Assembly: GCF_900156675.1 (NCBI RefSeq)
Contig: NZ_FTOH01000005.1
Span: forward strand, 124,001 to 188,000
DNA: 64,000 bases
Source of the DNA: Thalassolituus maritimus
GTDB lineage: Bacteria > Pseudomonadota > Gammaproteobacteria > Pseudomonadales > Oceanobacteraceae
Reading direction: 5' to 3'
A model generated the notes under the pieces. That model saw nothing but the letters and a program-made list of their open reading frames with translations. It was not told the DNA's origin and made no database searches. This document shows positions 55,496-64,000 of this stretch, piece after piece. Each line of letters begins with the position of its first letter. Position 1 is the first letter of the stretch. Both the position numbers and the translations under genes were made by a program.

Positions 55496-57109
55496 ATGTT
55501 AAAACGCTCTCTTCTTGGCAGTGCTGTGCTGCTCGCCAGCAGCTACGCCACAGCCACCCCTTTTATGCCGATGGATGCCCGAGGTCTGGCCATGGGCAAC
55601 ACAGGTGTTGCCAGTGCTAAATTAGCGCACGCTCCCGCCTACAACCCATCCCTGCTATCGCAGGCTGAAAGCAGCGATGACTTTGCCCTGATTTTTCCGC
55701 AGATCGGGGTCAACCTGGCAGACGAAGCAGGCCTCGAGGATGAAGCAACCCGACTCGATGACGACATTATCCCGCGCATTGACGCCGCCTTCGAAGAGCG
55801 CGGCGCCGGCGACCCGGTGAACTTTAACAAAGCTGTTGAAAATATGACCGCTGCTGCAGAACAGCTGGGTGTTCAGATTGATTCGATGGACGATGTTGAT
55901 GGTCGTACCAATGCACAAAAAGCCGCTGACTTGCGCACTGACAATCAGGCGTTTGGTGACAGTATTTCGGCAACGAACACCGAGCTTCAGGAAGTTGAGT
56001 CTGCCACTGATGACATGATCGACAGCTTACGTACTATCTCCGGTGACCCTCTACGCGGGCGCTTGGGTATTGGTGGCGCAGTCGCGATTCCGGGTAAAAA
56101 ACTGGCAGCGGCTGTCAGCTTTAAGGCCGACGTTAACGCCTCAGCTCGCATTCTGTTCAGTGGCAATGACGCAAACCTGCTGGGTGCCTATGTGCCTGCT
56201 GCATCCGGTTATCTCGAAGCCTCTAATGGTATTACTGACAGTGTTGACGACCTGGCCGACGAAGTAGAAGGCGGCACCGCAACTACTGCAGATCTGAATA
56301 ACACAAAGAGTGCCGTTGATGAGGTAAACACCTATACCTCCGACCCAGTACAGACTGCTGGCGGTAATATCAGTATTTTTGAAAACGGTGAGATCTCGAA
56401 CGCAGCATCCGATCCATCGTTTGATTCACAGTATGAAATCGTAGCCATTGGCATTGCCGAAGTGGGCCTGAGCCTGTCTCGTGAGTTTATGATCGCCGAC
56501 AAGCCTGTGGCCATTGGTATTACACCTAAGCTGCAACAGGTAGCGACTTACCACTACGTTGGTCAGGTGGACGAAGAAGACAACGCACCTGACGTTGAAC
56601 TCGAAGATTCTGAGCGCACTTCTAACCACATCAACCTGGACATCGGTACCTCCTTCTACGTCGATCCACAGGAGCGCCTGCGTGTCGGTATCGTTATTCA
56701 GGACCTGATCAGCAAAGACTTCGAATACGCTGAAGTTGCAGTGGATGGCGATGCGGACGGCGAAGTCGCCGCCGGTGGTAAAGTGAGCCTGAAACCGAAA
56801 CTGCGCGCCGGTGTTGCCTATACCCGTGACTGGTACAACCTTGCCGCAGACCTCGATCTGACTGAGAACGAAGCTCTGGCATTTGAAGATCCAACACAGT
56901 ACCTGTCAGTCGGTGGCGAAGTCGATCTGGCGGGCTGGGCTCAGCTGCGTGCCGGTTTGCGAACTAACCTCGCAGGTGAGAGCAACGTTGTTTCACTGGG
57001 CGCGGGTGTATCACCTTTCGGTGTTCACTTTGACCTGGCAGCAATGATGGATATTTCCGATCCAGAAAAAGAACTGGGCCTGGCTCTGGAAACTGGCTTC
57101 TACTTCTAA
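55496..57109 (+). CDS. TraF-like (conjugal transfer TraF_2 family) outer membrane protein
   Basis: 537 residues from ATG 55496, with GAGGATG upstream and a clean signal peptide (1-21, ending TATA). The N-terminal MDARGLAMGNTGVASAKLAH and NPSLLSQ match the TraF_2 family of FadL-like barrels; a coiled, acidic insert (about 70-200) is followed by barrel strands ending LALETGFYF. The name comes from a plasmid gene, but chromosomal members are common and no conjugation gene is near, so a porin-like role is more likely. Divergent from the EamA leader; ends in its own terminator. Confidence 0.78.
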   Translation: MLKRSLLGSAVLLASSYATATPFMPMDARGLAMGNTGVASAKLAHAPAYNPSLLSQAESSDDFALIFPQIGVNLADEAGLEDEATRLDDDIIPRIDAAFEERGAGDPVNFNKAVENMTAAAEQLGVQIDSMDDVDGRTNAQKAADLRTDNQAFGDSISATNTELQEVESATDDMIDSLRTISGDPLRGRLGIGGAVAIPGKKLAAAVSFKADVNASARILFSGNDANLLGAYVPAASGYLEASNGITDSVDDLADEVEGGTATTADLNNTKSAVDEVNTYTSDPVQTAGGNISIFENGEISNAASDPSFDSQYEIVAIGIAEVGLSLSREFMIADKPVAIGITPKLQQVATYHYVGQVDEEDNAPDVELEDSERTSNHINLDIGTSFYVDPQERLRVGIVIQDLISKDFEYAEVAVDGDADGEVAAGGKVSLKPKLRAGVAYTRDWYNLAADLDLTENEALAFEDPTQYLSVGGEVDLAGWAQLRAGLRTNLAGESNVVSLGAGVSPFGVHFDLAAMMDISDPEKELGLALETGFYF

Positions 57110-57133
57110 CGCCAGCGACATCCCGGTACACTC

Positions 57134-57164
57134 AAAGGCCATCTTATCCGATGGCCTTTTTTAT
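57134..57164 (+). terminator. Rho-independent terminator of the TraF-like gene
   Basis: AAAGGCCATC-TTATCC-GATGGCCTTT followed by TTTATT, between this gene and cca. Confidence 0.92.
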
Positions 57165-57178
57165 TTTCTGAGTACGTT

Positions 57179-58408
57179 ATGCAGACCTATCTTGTTGGCG
57201 GCGCAGTCCGCGATCATCTTCTCAATCGCCCGGTAAAAGACAATGACTGGGTGGTTGTTGGTGCAACGCCCGAAGAAATGATCGGCAAGGGGTATGAACA
57301 GGTTGGCGCCGATTTTCCGGTATTTCTGCATCCTGATACGAAAGAAGAATACGCACTCGCACGCACCGAGCGGAAAAGCGGAAAAGGTTATCAGGGTTTT
57401 GTCTGTGACTTTTCGTCCGCCGTGACACTCGAAGAAGACCTGCTGCGCCGCGACCTGACCATCAATGCCATAGCCCAGGACAAGGACGGCAAAATTATCG
57501 ACCCTTATAACGGCCAGACGGATCTGCAGGACCGGGTACTGCGTCATGTTTCTCCTGCCTTTCAGGAAGATCCATTGCGAGTATTGCGCGTCGCACGCTT
57601 CGCCGCTCGCTTTGCTGGTCTGGGCTTTCGTATTGCCGACGAAACCATGAACCTGATGAAGCAAATGGTCGTTGATAACGAACTTGATCATCTGGTCGCT
57701 GAACGGGTCTGGACTGAAACTCAGCGATCACTGGGCGAAAACAGCCCTGATACGTATTTCCGTGTACTGCGCGAATGCGGTGCTCTGAAAGTATGGTTTG
57801 AAGAGCTCGATGCTCTCTTTGGAGTTCCCCAACCTGAAAAGCATCATCCGGAAATTGATACCGGTGAGCATGCGCTACTCTGCTTACAAGCCGCACAGAA
57901 GCTCAGCGACTCGACGGCTGTGCGCTGGGCTGCGCTGATTCATGACCTCGGTAAAGGCCGCACACCAGAAAGCGAATGGCCGCGCCATTTGGGTCATGAG
58001 AAAAAAGGACTTTCACCGGTCAAGCAACTCTGTAATCGCCTGAAAGCTCCGAACGACGCTAAAACATTGGCACTGCTAAGCAGCGAATTCCATACCCATG
58101 TTCACCGCGCCTTCGAGTTGCGACCAGACACTTTGCTGAAATTATTCGATCAGGTCGACGCATGGCGTCGGCCCGAACGATTTGAGGATTTTCTATTGGT
58201 CTGTATTGCTGACGCGCGCGGCAGAACCGGGCTGGAAGAATGCGATTACCCGCAAGCCGAATACTGCCGTAAAGCGTTAAAAGAAGCGCTGACAATAACG
58301 GCGCAGGATATTATTGCGACGGGCATACAAGGGGCGGAAATTCGTCCGGCTCTGGCCAAAGCTCGTACAGACCACCTTAAAGGCTGGAAGTCGGCTCAGT
58401 CGATTTAA
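57179..58408 (+). CDS. cca: CCA-adding enzyme (multifunctional tRNA nucleotidyltransferase)
   Basis: 409 residues, like E. coli Cca. YLVGGAVRDHLLNRPVKDND is the nucleotidyltransferase core with the two catalytic carboxylates in DND; EEDLLRRDLTINAIAQD follows. The C-terminal HD phosphohydrolase domain is present: RWAALIHDLGKGRTPESEWP and the H...H residues around it. It adds and repairs the 3' CCA of tRNAs. Its last 32 bases overlap the converging folK gene. Confidence 0.95.
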   Translation: MQTYLVGGAVRDHLLNRPVKDNDWVVVGATPEEMIGKGYEQVGADFPVFLHPDTKEEYALARTERKSGKGYQGFVCDFSSAVTLEEDLLRRDLTINAIAQDKDGKIIDPYNGQTDLQDRVLRHVSPAFQEDPLRVLRVARFAARFAGLGFRIADETMNLMKQMVVDNELDHLVAERVWTETQRSLGENSPDTYFRVLRECGALKVWFEELDALFGVPQPEKHHPEIDTGEHALLCLQAAQKLSDSTAVRWAALIHDLGKGRTPESEWPRHLGHEKKGLSPVKQLCNRLKAPNDAKTLALLSSEFHTHVHRAFELRPDTLLKLFDQVDAWRRPERFEDFLLVCIADARGRTGLEECDYPQAEYCRKALKEALTITAQDIIATGIQGAEIRPALAKARTDHLKGWKSAQSI

Positions 58409-58904
58409 CATCAGCCAGCGTTGCACCTTCAACAATCACTTTTTCAAGTGGCTGGTCACTGACGTGCGGCCAGTATTCTTTTAGTGGCGTCTTATTTTTC
58501 GGGCAGAGTCCCTCTGGCCATAAATCCAATAATGGACGCAGTACAAACGCATAACGCCAGACATCAATACGCGGAAGCGAAATACCATCGATATCGCCAC
58601 TTAACTCGTCTACCACAAGAATATCGATATCCAGTGCGCGGTCTGAATATTTTTTGGCGTCGGGCTGTCGTCCGAATTCTGTTTCAATGGCTTTTAATCG
58701 GGTATTTAATTCCGCCACCGTACAATCGGTATGCGCTTCTACCACCAGATTAATAAAAGCCGGGCCACTGAAGCCAACGGCCTCAGAACGATAGCAGGGA
58801 GAGACAGCAACGATTTTAACGTCATCGGCCAAGCGCTTCAGGCCCAGAGGAATATTCTGCTCAGGCGACAGGTTGGCTCCGACCCCTAAAAACACATGCG
58901 CCAT
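58377..58904 (-). CDS. folK: 6-hydroxymethyl-dihydropterin pyrophosphokinase FolK
   Basis: 175 residues. HVFLGVGANLSPEQNIPLGL opens the HPPK fold; the KYSDRALDIDILVVDELSGD segment has the Asp residues that bind magnesium and ATP, and LPRIDVWRYAFVLRPLLDL ends the domain. It makes the pterin pyrophosphate for folate synthesis. One-base overlap with folB upstream; 3' overlap with cca. Confidence 0.93.
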   Translation of the reverse strand: MAHVFLGVGANLSPEQNIPLGLKRLADDVKIVAVSPCYRSEAVGFSGPAFINLVVEAHTDCTVAELNTRLKAIETEFGRQPDAKKYSDRALDIDILVVDELSGDIDGISLPRIDVWRYAFVLRPLLDLWPEGLCPKNKTPLKEYWPHVSDQPLEKVIVEGATLADVKSTEPTSSL

Positions 58905-59257
58905 CAGCTGATACCACGCTCAATGACTAATCCAACAGCGCGAGCCTGTGGCACCACTGCAGGCTTTTCTACACGAATACTTAACCACGGCATGCCAAAT
59001 TCCTGCAGCAAGCCATCGGCCAGACGTTCGAGTAAGGATTCCAATAACTGAAAGTGCTGCTCACGCACAAAGCGTTCGATATATTCAGTCACCGCCTGAT
59101 AATCGAGCGCGTGCATTAAATCGTCGGTCTGAGCAGCCACCCGAATATCCCAGGCCATCTCAAGATCAAATACCAATGGCTGACGTACCTGTTTTTCCCA
59201 GTCGTATACGCCAATCACAGCGTCGACCTTTAATTCGCTGATAAAGACTTTATCCAT
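58904..59257 (-). CDS. folB: Dihydroneopterin aldolase FolB
   Basis: 117 residues, a single T-fold domain. It converts dihydroneopterin to 6-hydroxymethyl-dihydropterin and glycolaldehyde. DKVFISELKVDAVIGVYDWE contains the conserved Gly-Val-x-x-x-Glu active-site strand, and LDYQAVTEYIERFVREQHFQ followed by LLESLLERLADGLL gives the catalytic Tyr and Glu. It follows tsaD by ten bases and precedes folK. Confidence 0.93.
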   Translation of the reverse strand: MDKVFISELKVDAVIGVYDWEKQVRQPLVFDLEMAWDIRVAAQTDDLMHALDYQAVTEYIERFVREQHFQLLESLLERLADGLLQEFGMPWLSIRVEKPAVVPQARAVGLVIERGIS

Positions 59258-59267
59258 AACCAGCTCC

Positions 59268-60305
59268 TTAATTACCTGACGCCAGAGGTTTAAGTTCTGT
59301 CATTGGCCAGCGCGGTACACACGACACGGCGATATCCGATACTTCCCCCGCATTCAGACGCTGAGCACCCGCGTAGGCAATCATGGCGCCGTTGTCTGTA
59401 CAGAGTGCAGGCCGTGGATAGTACACGCGCCCTTTCAGCTGCTCAGCAGTCACCTTTAACTGTTCACGCAACATGCGGTTTGCACCTACACCGCCAGCGA
59501 TAATCAGACGATTCACACCGGTCTGCTTCATTGCGCGTTTACATTTAATAGCCAGAGTATCGACCACTGCGGTCTGAAAGCCTGCGGCTATGTCTTTTTT
59601 ATCCTGTTCAGCAAGAACACCGTCGACGGCGCAGTTAAGGATGGTCGTACGGGTAAAGGTTTTCAGGCCACTGAAACTGAAATCCAGACCCGGGCGGTCT
59701 GTCATTGGGCGCGGAAAACTGAAACGGCCTGCATCACCCTCATCGGCCAGCTTACTCAAGGCCGGTCCACCCGGATACGGCAGCCCCATCATCTTAGCGG
59801 CTTTATCAAAGGCTTCACCGGCCGCGTCATCGAGCGATTCACCCAACAACTCGTACTCACCAATACCTTCTACTTTGACGAGCTGAGTGTGGCCACCGGA
59901 AACCAGCAGAGCAATAAAAGGAAACTCGGGTACGTCGTCTTCTAACATGGGCGCGAGCAGGTGACCTTCCATATGATGAACACCTACGGCTGGAATACCC
60001 AGAGACCAGGCCAGAGAACGCCCCAGGCAGGCTCCCACAAGCAGCGCACCTACCAGACCGGGTCCACTGGTATACGCAATGCCTCCCAGATCCTGCAGGG
60101 TATGCCCCGCTTCTTCCATGACCTCACGAATCAATGGCAGACCTTTTCTTACGTGGTCACGGGAAGCCAGTTCAGGAACAACACCACCGTACTCAGCATG
60201 GACAGCGATCTGTGAATACACTCTGTGCGCCAACAGCCCGCGTTCGGTGTCATACAACGCGACTCCGGTCTCATCACAGGAGGTTTCTAACCCCAATACC
60301 AGCAT
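59268..60305 (-). CDS. tsaD: tRNA threonylcarbamoyltransferase TsaD
   Basis: 345 residues. With TsaB and TsaE it makes the t6A37 modification of tRNAs reading ANN codons. The ASKHA-fold metal site is seen in [17 protein letters not shown] (two His), [14 protein letters not shown] and [16 protein letters not shown] (Asp). [17 protein letters not shown] is the N-terminal signature. It is divergent from rpsU, the usual arrangement in gammaproteobacteria. Confidence 0.96.
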   Translation of the reverse strand: MLVLGLETSCDETGVALYDTERGLLAHRVYSQIAVHAEYGGVVPELASRDHVRKGLPLIREVMEEAGHTLQDLGGIAYTSGPGLVGALLVGACLGRSLAWSLGIPAVGVHHMEGHLLAPMLEDDVPEFPFIALLVSGGHTQLVKVEGIGEYELLGESLDDAAGEAFDKAAKMMGLPYPGGPALSKLADEGDAGRFSFPRPMTDRPGLDFSFSGLKTFTRTTILNCAVDGVLAEQDKKDIAAGFQTAVVDTLAIKCKRAMKQTGVNRLIIAGGVGANRMLREQLKVTAEQLKGRVYYPRPALCTDNGAMIAYAGAQRLNAGEVSDIAVSCVPRWPMTELKPLASGN

Positions 60306-60441
60306 AACTAACCTCTGTTCCGCTCTCTGAGGGCTCAGGCAGACTGCCTATTCCGACCCTAAACCGCGCATGATACTGCTACCTAACGACACACGCCACT
60401 CACACACCATGACGCTCTCAGAATCGACAGTAAAAACCCCT

Positions 60442-60470
60442 TTGCATTCCTCAGGCAAAGTCTATAGAAT
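60442..60470 (+). promoter_or_regulatory. Candidate sigma-70 promoter of the rpsU-dnaG-rpoD operon
   Basis: TTGCAT (60442-60447), 17 bases, then TAGAAT (60465-60470), 67 bases before the rpsU ATG. This is the divergent region between tsaD and rpsU. Confidence 0.5.
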
Positions 60471-60536
60471 GCCCGCCCTCTGACTGGGACTACTGTGTCC
60501 CCACTATACCGAATTGACAAACATGTAGGTGATTGG

Positions 60537-60752
60537 ATGCCAGCTGTAAAAGTTAAAGAAAACGAGCCGTTTGACGTTGCACTGCGTCGCTTCAAGCGTT
60601 CATGTGAAAAAGCAGGCGTACTGTCTGAAGTACGTCGTCGTGAGCACTACGAGAAGCCAACCTGGGTTCGTAAGCGTAAAGCCGCTGCTGCTGTTAAGCG
60701 CCACCTGAAGAAGGTTCAGCGCGAACAGCGTAAGATGACTCGCCTGTACTGA
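60537..60752 (+). CDS. rpsU: 30S ribosomal protein bS21
   Basis: 71 residues, [20 protein letters not shown] at the start and a very basic C-terminal helix ([20 protein letters not shown]). It binds near the 16S rRNA 3' end and helps initiation. The start is the ATG at 60537, with AGGTGATT upstream; a longer in-frame reading from 60495 has no family support. First gene of the macromolecular synthesis operon. Confidence 0.97.
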   Translation: MPAVKVKENEPFDVALRRFKRSCEKAGVLSEVRRREHYEKPTWVRKRKAAAAVKRHLKKVQREQRKMTRLY

Positions 60753-60781
60753 TACACGCGACATCTGTTGAGGACTGACAC

Positions 60782-61222
60782 ATGAGCCTGACCGCAACCG
60801 TTAAAGATGCTGTGAAAGCAGCAATGCGTGCGAAAGAAAAAGAGCGCCTAAGCGCACTTCGTCTGATCACCGCAGAATTTAAAAAGGTTGAAGTCGACGA
60901 GCGAATCGAAGTTGATGACGCACGAGCTTTAGAGATTCTCGACAAAATGTGTAAGCAACGCCGTGACAGCATCAAGCAGTATCAGGATGCTGGACGTGAC
61001 GAGCTGGCCGCTGTTGAACAGGCAGAAATCGATGTTATCAGCGAATTTCTGCCAGAAGCGATCAGTGATGAAGAGCTGTCCCAGATGGTCTCAGATGCAA
61101 TTGCACAGTCCGGTGCTGCAGGCATGCAGGACATGGGTAAAGTGATGGGCATCCTCAAACCCAAAGTGCAGGGCCGTGCCGATATGGGCAAGGTCAGCCA
61201 GATGGTGAAGTCCCAGTTCTGA
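60782..61222 (+). CDS. yqeY: GatB/YqeY domain protein
   Basis: 146 residues. The two-domain YqeY fold, related to the tail domain of GatB, is shown by KAAMRAKEKERLSALRLITA and the C-terminal GMQDMGKVMGILKPKVQGRA. A link to tRNA-dependent amidation has been proposed, but the role in bacteria without GatCAB is not established. It lies between rpsU and dnaG, its usual place in pseudomonads and relatives. Confidence 0.93.
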   Translation: MSLTATVKDAVKAAMRAKEKERLSALRLITAEFKKVEVDERIEVDDARALEILDKMCKQRRDSIKQYQDAGRDELAAVEQAEIDVISEFLPEAISDEELSQMVSDAIAQSGAAGMQDMGKVMGILKPKVQGRADMGKVSQMVKSQF

Positions 61223-61248
61223 TTCATCGCACACGCGTTGATACAGCA

Positions 61249-61280
61249 AAGCGCCAATAGCTCATGCTACTGGCGCTTTT
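61249..61280 (+). terminator. Internal terminator between yqeY and dnaG
   Basis: AAGCGCCA and TGGCGCTT, with inner TAGC/GCTA pairs and a TCAT loop, followed by TTT. An internal, partly read-through terminator between rpsU and dnaG is known from E. coli and explains unequal output of the operon. Confidence 0.85.
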
Positions 61281-61330
61281 CGCGTTTCTGAAGATAATAA
61301 CTTTGAGACTGATTGCGGATACACACCCGA

Positions 61331-63166
61331 ATGGCCGGCCGGATACCCCAGAGCTTTATTGATGAACTTCTCGCCCGCGTCGATGTTGTCGACGTGGTCG
61401 ACAGTCGTGTGAAGCTAAAAAAGACCGGCAAGAACTACTCCGCCTGCTGCCCTTTCCACAATGAAAACACACCCTCGTTCACGGTCAGCCCAGACAAGCA
61501 ATTTTATTATTGCTTCGGCTGTGGTGCTTCCGGGACAGCCTTGCGTTTCGTTATGGAATTCGACGGCCTGAGTTTTCCAGATGCCGTTGAAAAACTCGCC
61601 GACCAGATGAACATGGCCGTGCCCCGTGAAGCTGCCAGCCAGCGGGAAGTCCAGCAGGAGCAGGAACACCAGTCACTGTTCAAGCGGATGGAAGCTGCCA
61701 GCCAGTTTTTTGAGCGACAGCTGCGCGAACATGATAAGCGCGACCGAGCTATTCAATACCTGAAAGGCCGTGGTCTTTCAGGCAAGGCTGCTAAGTTTTT
61801 TGGTATCGGCTATGCCCCACCCGGCTGGGATAACCTGCAGGAAACCCTGGGCACAGACAAAACTGCGGTACGTGAATTAGTCACCAGCGGCATGCTGATT
61901 GAAAAAGACGACGGTCGCACATACGACCGCTTCCGTGATCGTATTATGTTCCCGATCCGGGATGCCCGCGGACGTTACATCGCTTTTGGTGGACGCGTAT
62001 TAGGTGACGAAAAACCGAAATACCTGAACTCTCCAGAAACGCCGATTTTCCAGAAAAACCGCGAACTTTATGGTCTCTACGAAGCGCGAAAAATACGTCA
62101 GAAACTGACTCGTTTCGTGATTGTTGAAGGCTATATGGACGTCGTTGCACTTGCTGAGTTTGGCATCCATTACGCCGTCGCGACACTAGGCACGGCTACC
62201 AGCGAGCATCACCTGCGCCGGCTGTTTAAGATCGTCCCTGAAGTTATCTTCTGTTTTGACGGCGACGACGCTGGGCGCACTGCTGCAGCGCGTGCCATGG
62301 AAACAGCCCTGCCCGTCCTCAGCGATGGCGTCCAGGCAAGGTTCCTGTTCCTTCCCGATGGTGAAGACCCGGATACCCTGGTCAGGCAGGAAGGGCGGGA
62401 TGGCTTTGAGAAACGTCTCAATGAGTCTCTGCACCTCCCTGAGTTTCTGTTCGAGCAGCTCAAGCAACAAGTCGATTTTGATACCTTAGATGGTAAGGCC
62501 CGCCTCGATAAAATGGCAGCGCCACTGATCGGCAAACTTCCAAAAGGCACACTGAGAAGCCTGATGGAAAAACGCCTTGAAGACATGATAGGGACACGCA
62601 GCGCTGCGATGGCCGCGGTGAATGAAACTACTCCAGAGCCGGAGCCCGAAATTGACGACGGCGTCTCCATGCCAGACATCATTACCGAACCGGTTCCGCC
62701 CAGCCATGCACCAGATACCGAAGACCCTCTCGCGCCCATGGTGCACAGAGCGATTTCCAGTCTGGTGCGATTTCCGGGGCTCGCACAGGAACTGAGTATT
62801 CCCGAGACCGAAGCCGAAACTGAATACGAGCGGTTGTTGTTTGAAATTCTCAAGCGGTTACACCAGTCTCCACAGCAGGAAAGCATTGGCCTGTTGATTC
62901 AATGGATAGGCAGTCCTTACGAGCCTGAACTTAAAGCGCTCGCAGATCACCCGGAAAGCGACCAGATACGCCCGGTTGCTGCCGACGTGAGGGTGGTGCT
63001 TGAACGGATGACGGCCCGCAAAGACGACCGCGCTCTGGAAGAACTTGAGGCTAAGTTTCACCGTGGCGAAAAGCTGACCCCGGAAGAACGATCTCAACTG
63101 CACGAACTCAAGAAGCAGCGGAAACAAAGAAACCACAAACGCACGGGCATATATCATCGTCACTGA
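61331..63166 (+). CDS. dnaG: DNA primase DnaG
   Basis: 611 residues from ATG 61331 (MAGRIPQSFIDELLARVDVV). The CHC2 zinc finger reads CCPFHNENTPSF and YYCFGCGASG. The TOPRIM core has VIVEGYMDVVALAEFGIHYA and FCFDGDDAGRTAAARAM. The C-terminal DnaB-interacting part is present but divergent, with an acidic Pro/Glu linker (about 430-465). It synthesises RNA primers at the replication fork. Confidence 0.96.
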   Translation: MAGRIPQSFIDELLARVDVVDVVDSRVKLKKTGKNYSACCPFHNENTPSFTVSPDKQFYYCFGCGASGTALRFVMEFDGLSFPDAVEKLADQMNMAVPREAASQREVQQEQEHQSLFKRMEAASQFFERQLREHDKRDRAIQYLKGRGLSGKAAKFFGIGYAPPGWDNLQETLGTDKTAVRELVTSGMLIEKDDGRTYDRFRDRIMFPIRDARGRYIAFGGRVLGDEKPKYLNSPETPIFQKNRELYGLYEARKIRQKLTRFVIVEGYMDVVALAEFGIHYAVATLGTATSEHHLRRLFKIVPEVIFCFDGDDAGRTAAARAMETALPVLSDGVQARFLFLPDGEDPDTLVRQEGRDGFEKRLNESLHLPEFLFEQLKQQVDFDTLDGKARLDKMAAPLIGKLPKGTLRSLMEKRLEDMIGTRSAAMAAVNETTPEPEPEIDDGVSMPDIITEPVPPSHAPDTEDPLAPMVHRAISSLVRFPGLAQELSIPETEAETEYERLLFEILKRLHQSPQQESIGLLIQWIGSPYEPELKALADHPESDQIRPVAADVRVVLERMTARKDDRALEELEAKFHRGEKLTPEERSQLHELKKQRKQRNHKRTGIYHRH

Positions 63167-63355
63167 CTTGAAAATTGCCCGCTTCAACCCAAACTTACTA
63201 ACTACGCAGCCACCCCGCTCCGGTCCGCCAGCCACGGGGGAACAATCTCTGCCAAGTCTGGCCTAAACAGTCGTCTAATCACTGGCTTAAGCAGAGGTTA
63301 AGCGGTATACTTCGCGGTTTTCTTCCGCCTTAAAAATTCGGAACACAGGGCTTCT

Positions 63356-64000
63356 ATGTCGACCAGTACGCAACAATCCCGTCTCAAAGAACTTATCGCC
63401 AAAGGTAAAGAGCAGGGTTACCTCACCTATGCACAGGTGAATGACCACCTGCCAGACGATATTGCAAACCCGGATCAGGTTGAAGATATCATCCGTATGA
63501 TTAATGACATCGGTATTCCTGTGTCAGAAGTTGCCCCGGATGGCGAGTCCCTGTTCATGTCTGAGACTGCCGACGACGCTGCTGCAGAAGAAGCTGCCGC
63601 TGCTCTGGCATCTGTAGAATCCGATGTGGGCCGCACAACTGACCCAGTGCGCATGTACATGCGTGAAATGGGAACCGTTGAACTTCTGACCCGTGAAGGC
63701 GAAATCGTTATCGCCAAACGCATCGAAGAAGGCATCCGCGAAGTGATGTCTGCACTGGCGTATTTCCCAGGTGCAGTACAGCGCATCATGACGGCCTTCC
63801 AGGAAGCCGAAGAAGACCCGAACCGCGTTGGCGATATTTTCAGTGGTTTCATCGACCCGACACCAGACGGTGAAATCACCCCTCCTGGCCCATCTGCAGC
63901 TCAGAAAGAAGAAGCTAAAGAAGCCAGCGATGACGACGACGATGATGATTCTGAAGAAGACAGCGGCATCGACATGGCTGAAGTGGTACGCCGCTTCACC
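63356..64000 (+). CDS. rpoD: RNA polymerase sigma-70 factor RpoD (3' end beyond window)
   Basis: The frame opens at ATG 63356 and runs 215 codons to the window end. SRLKELIAKGKEQGYLTYAQ is region 1.1 of the primary sigma factor, and DPVRMYMREMGTVELLTREG is region 1.2; the non-conserved region follows with a highly acidic stretch (SDDDDDDDSEED). The DNA-binding regions 2-4 lie outside. Last gene of rpsU-yqeY-dnaG-rpoD; 190 bases separate it from dnaG, including a TATACT hexamer at 63306-63311 that may be an extra promoter. Confidence 0.96.
   Translation, partial: MSTSTQQSRLKELIAKGKEQGYLTYAQVNDHLPDDIANPDQVEDIIRMINDIGIPVSEVAPDGESLFMSETADDAAAEEAAAALASVESDVGRTTDPVRMYMREMGTVELLTREGEIVIAKRIEEGIREVMSALAYFPGAVQRIMTAFQEAEEDPNRVGDIFSGFIDPTPDGEITPPGPSAAQKEEAKEASDDDDDDDSEEDSGIDMAEVVRRFT

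Noticed and set aside
55496-57109. Evidence of a conjugative element from the TraF-like gene
   Set aside because: Chromosomal TraF_2 proteins are common outer membrane barrels, and no other transfer, relaxase or integrase gene is present.

Overview
The window looks like a chromosomal segment of a marine gammaproteobacterium, most likely an Oceanospirillales member of the Thalassolituus/Oleibacter/Oceanobacter type. The grounds are gene content only: lptD-surA-pdxA-rsmA-apaG-apaH and rpsU-yqeY-dnaG-rpoD synteny, amgK-murU peptidoglycan recycling, a VolA-type surface lipase beside DUF1302/DUF1329 envelope proteins, and flgP/flgT-type flagellar ring genes. No tRNA, rRNA, insertion sequence, integrase or CRISPR array was found. 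The genus is a guess.

Layout. 1-8.1 kb (minus): a truncated secreted protein, an exported tail-collar-domain protein, then a lipase/DUF1302/DUF1329 operon. 8.4-13.8 kb (mostly plus): thiolase, a duplicated intergenic repeat element, purU (minus), an exported unknown, a CBS protein, ppnN. 13.8-19.1 kb (minus): a phosphate-scavenging cluster of PhoX-like lipoprotein, di-heme lipoprotein and alkaline phosphatase, with a three-repeat PhoB-box array in front of phoX. 19.2-24.4 kb (minus): a five-gene operon encoding a FlgO/CsgG-like outer membrane protein, a TPR lipoprotein, a natural FliF-FliG fusion, MotA and MotB. This is the most unusual locus: a flagellar-type motor without FliM/FliN, rod, hook or export genes next to it.

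24.7-31.4 kb: phhB, class I fumarase, a DUF2846 lipoprotein, a tandem pair of paralogous exported proteins of unknown family, two unknown minus-strand genes, sodB. 31.5-40 kb: a Maf pyrophosphatase, type II secretion gspN-C-D, a GIY-YIG protein, a hemolysin III-family protein, arfB, djlA, murU-amgK. 40-47.1 kb (plus): lptD-surA-pdxA-rsmA-apaG-apaH-glpE, tightly overlapping. 47.4-52.2 kb (plus): the yeaG-yeaH-spoVR stress module behind a sigma-54-like promoter. 52.3-55.1 kb (minus): flgP-flgT behind a sigma-28-like promoter, then an EamA transporter preceded by a leader ORF and terminator. 55.5-64 kb: a TraF-like outer membrane protein, cca, folK-folB, tsaD, and the macromolecular synthesis operon rpsU-yqeY-dnaG-rpoD, with rpoD cut by the window end.

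All functional calls rest on motif recognition and gene order; no database search was run.
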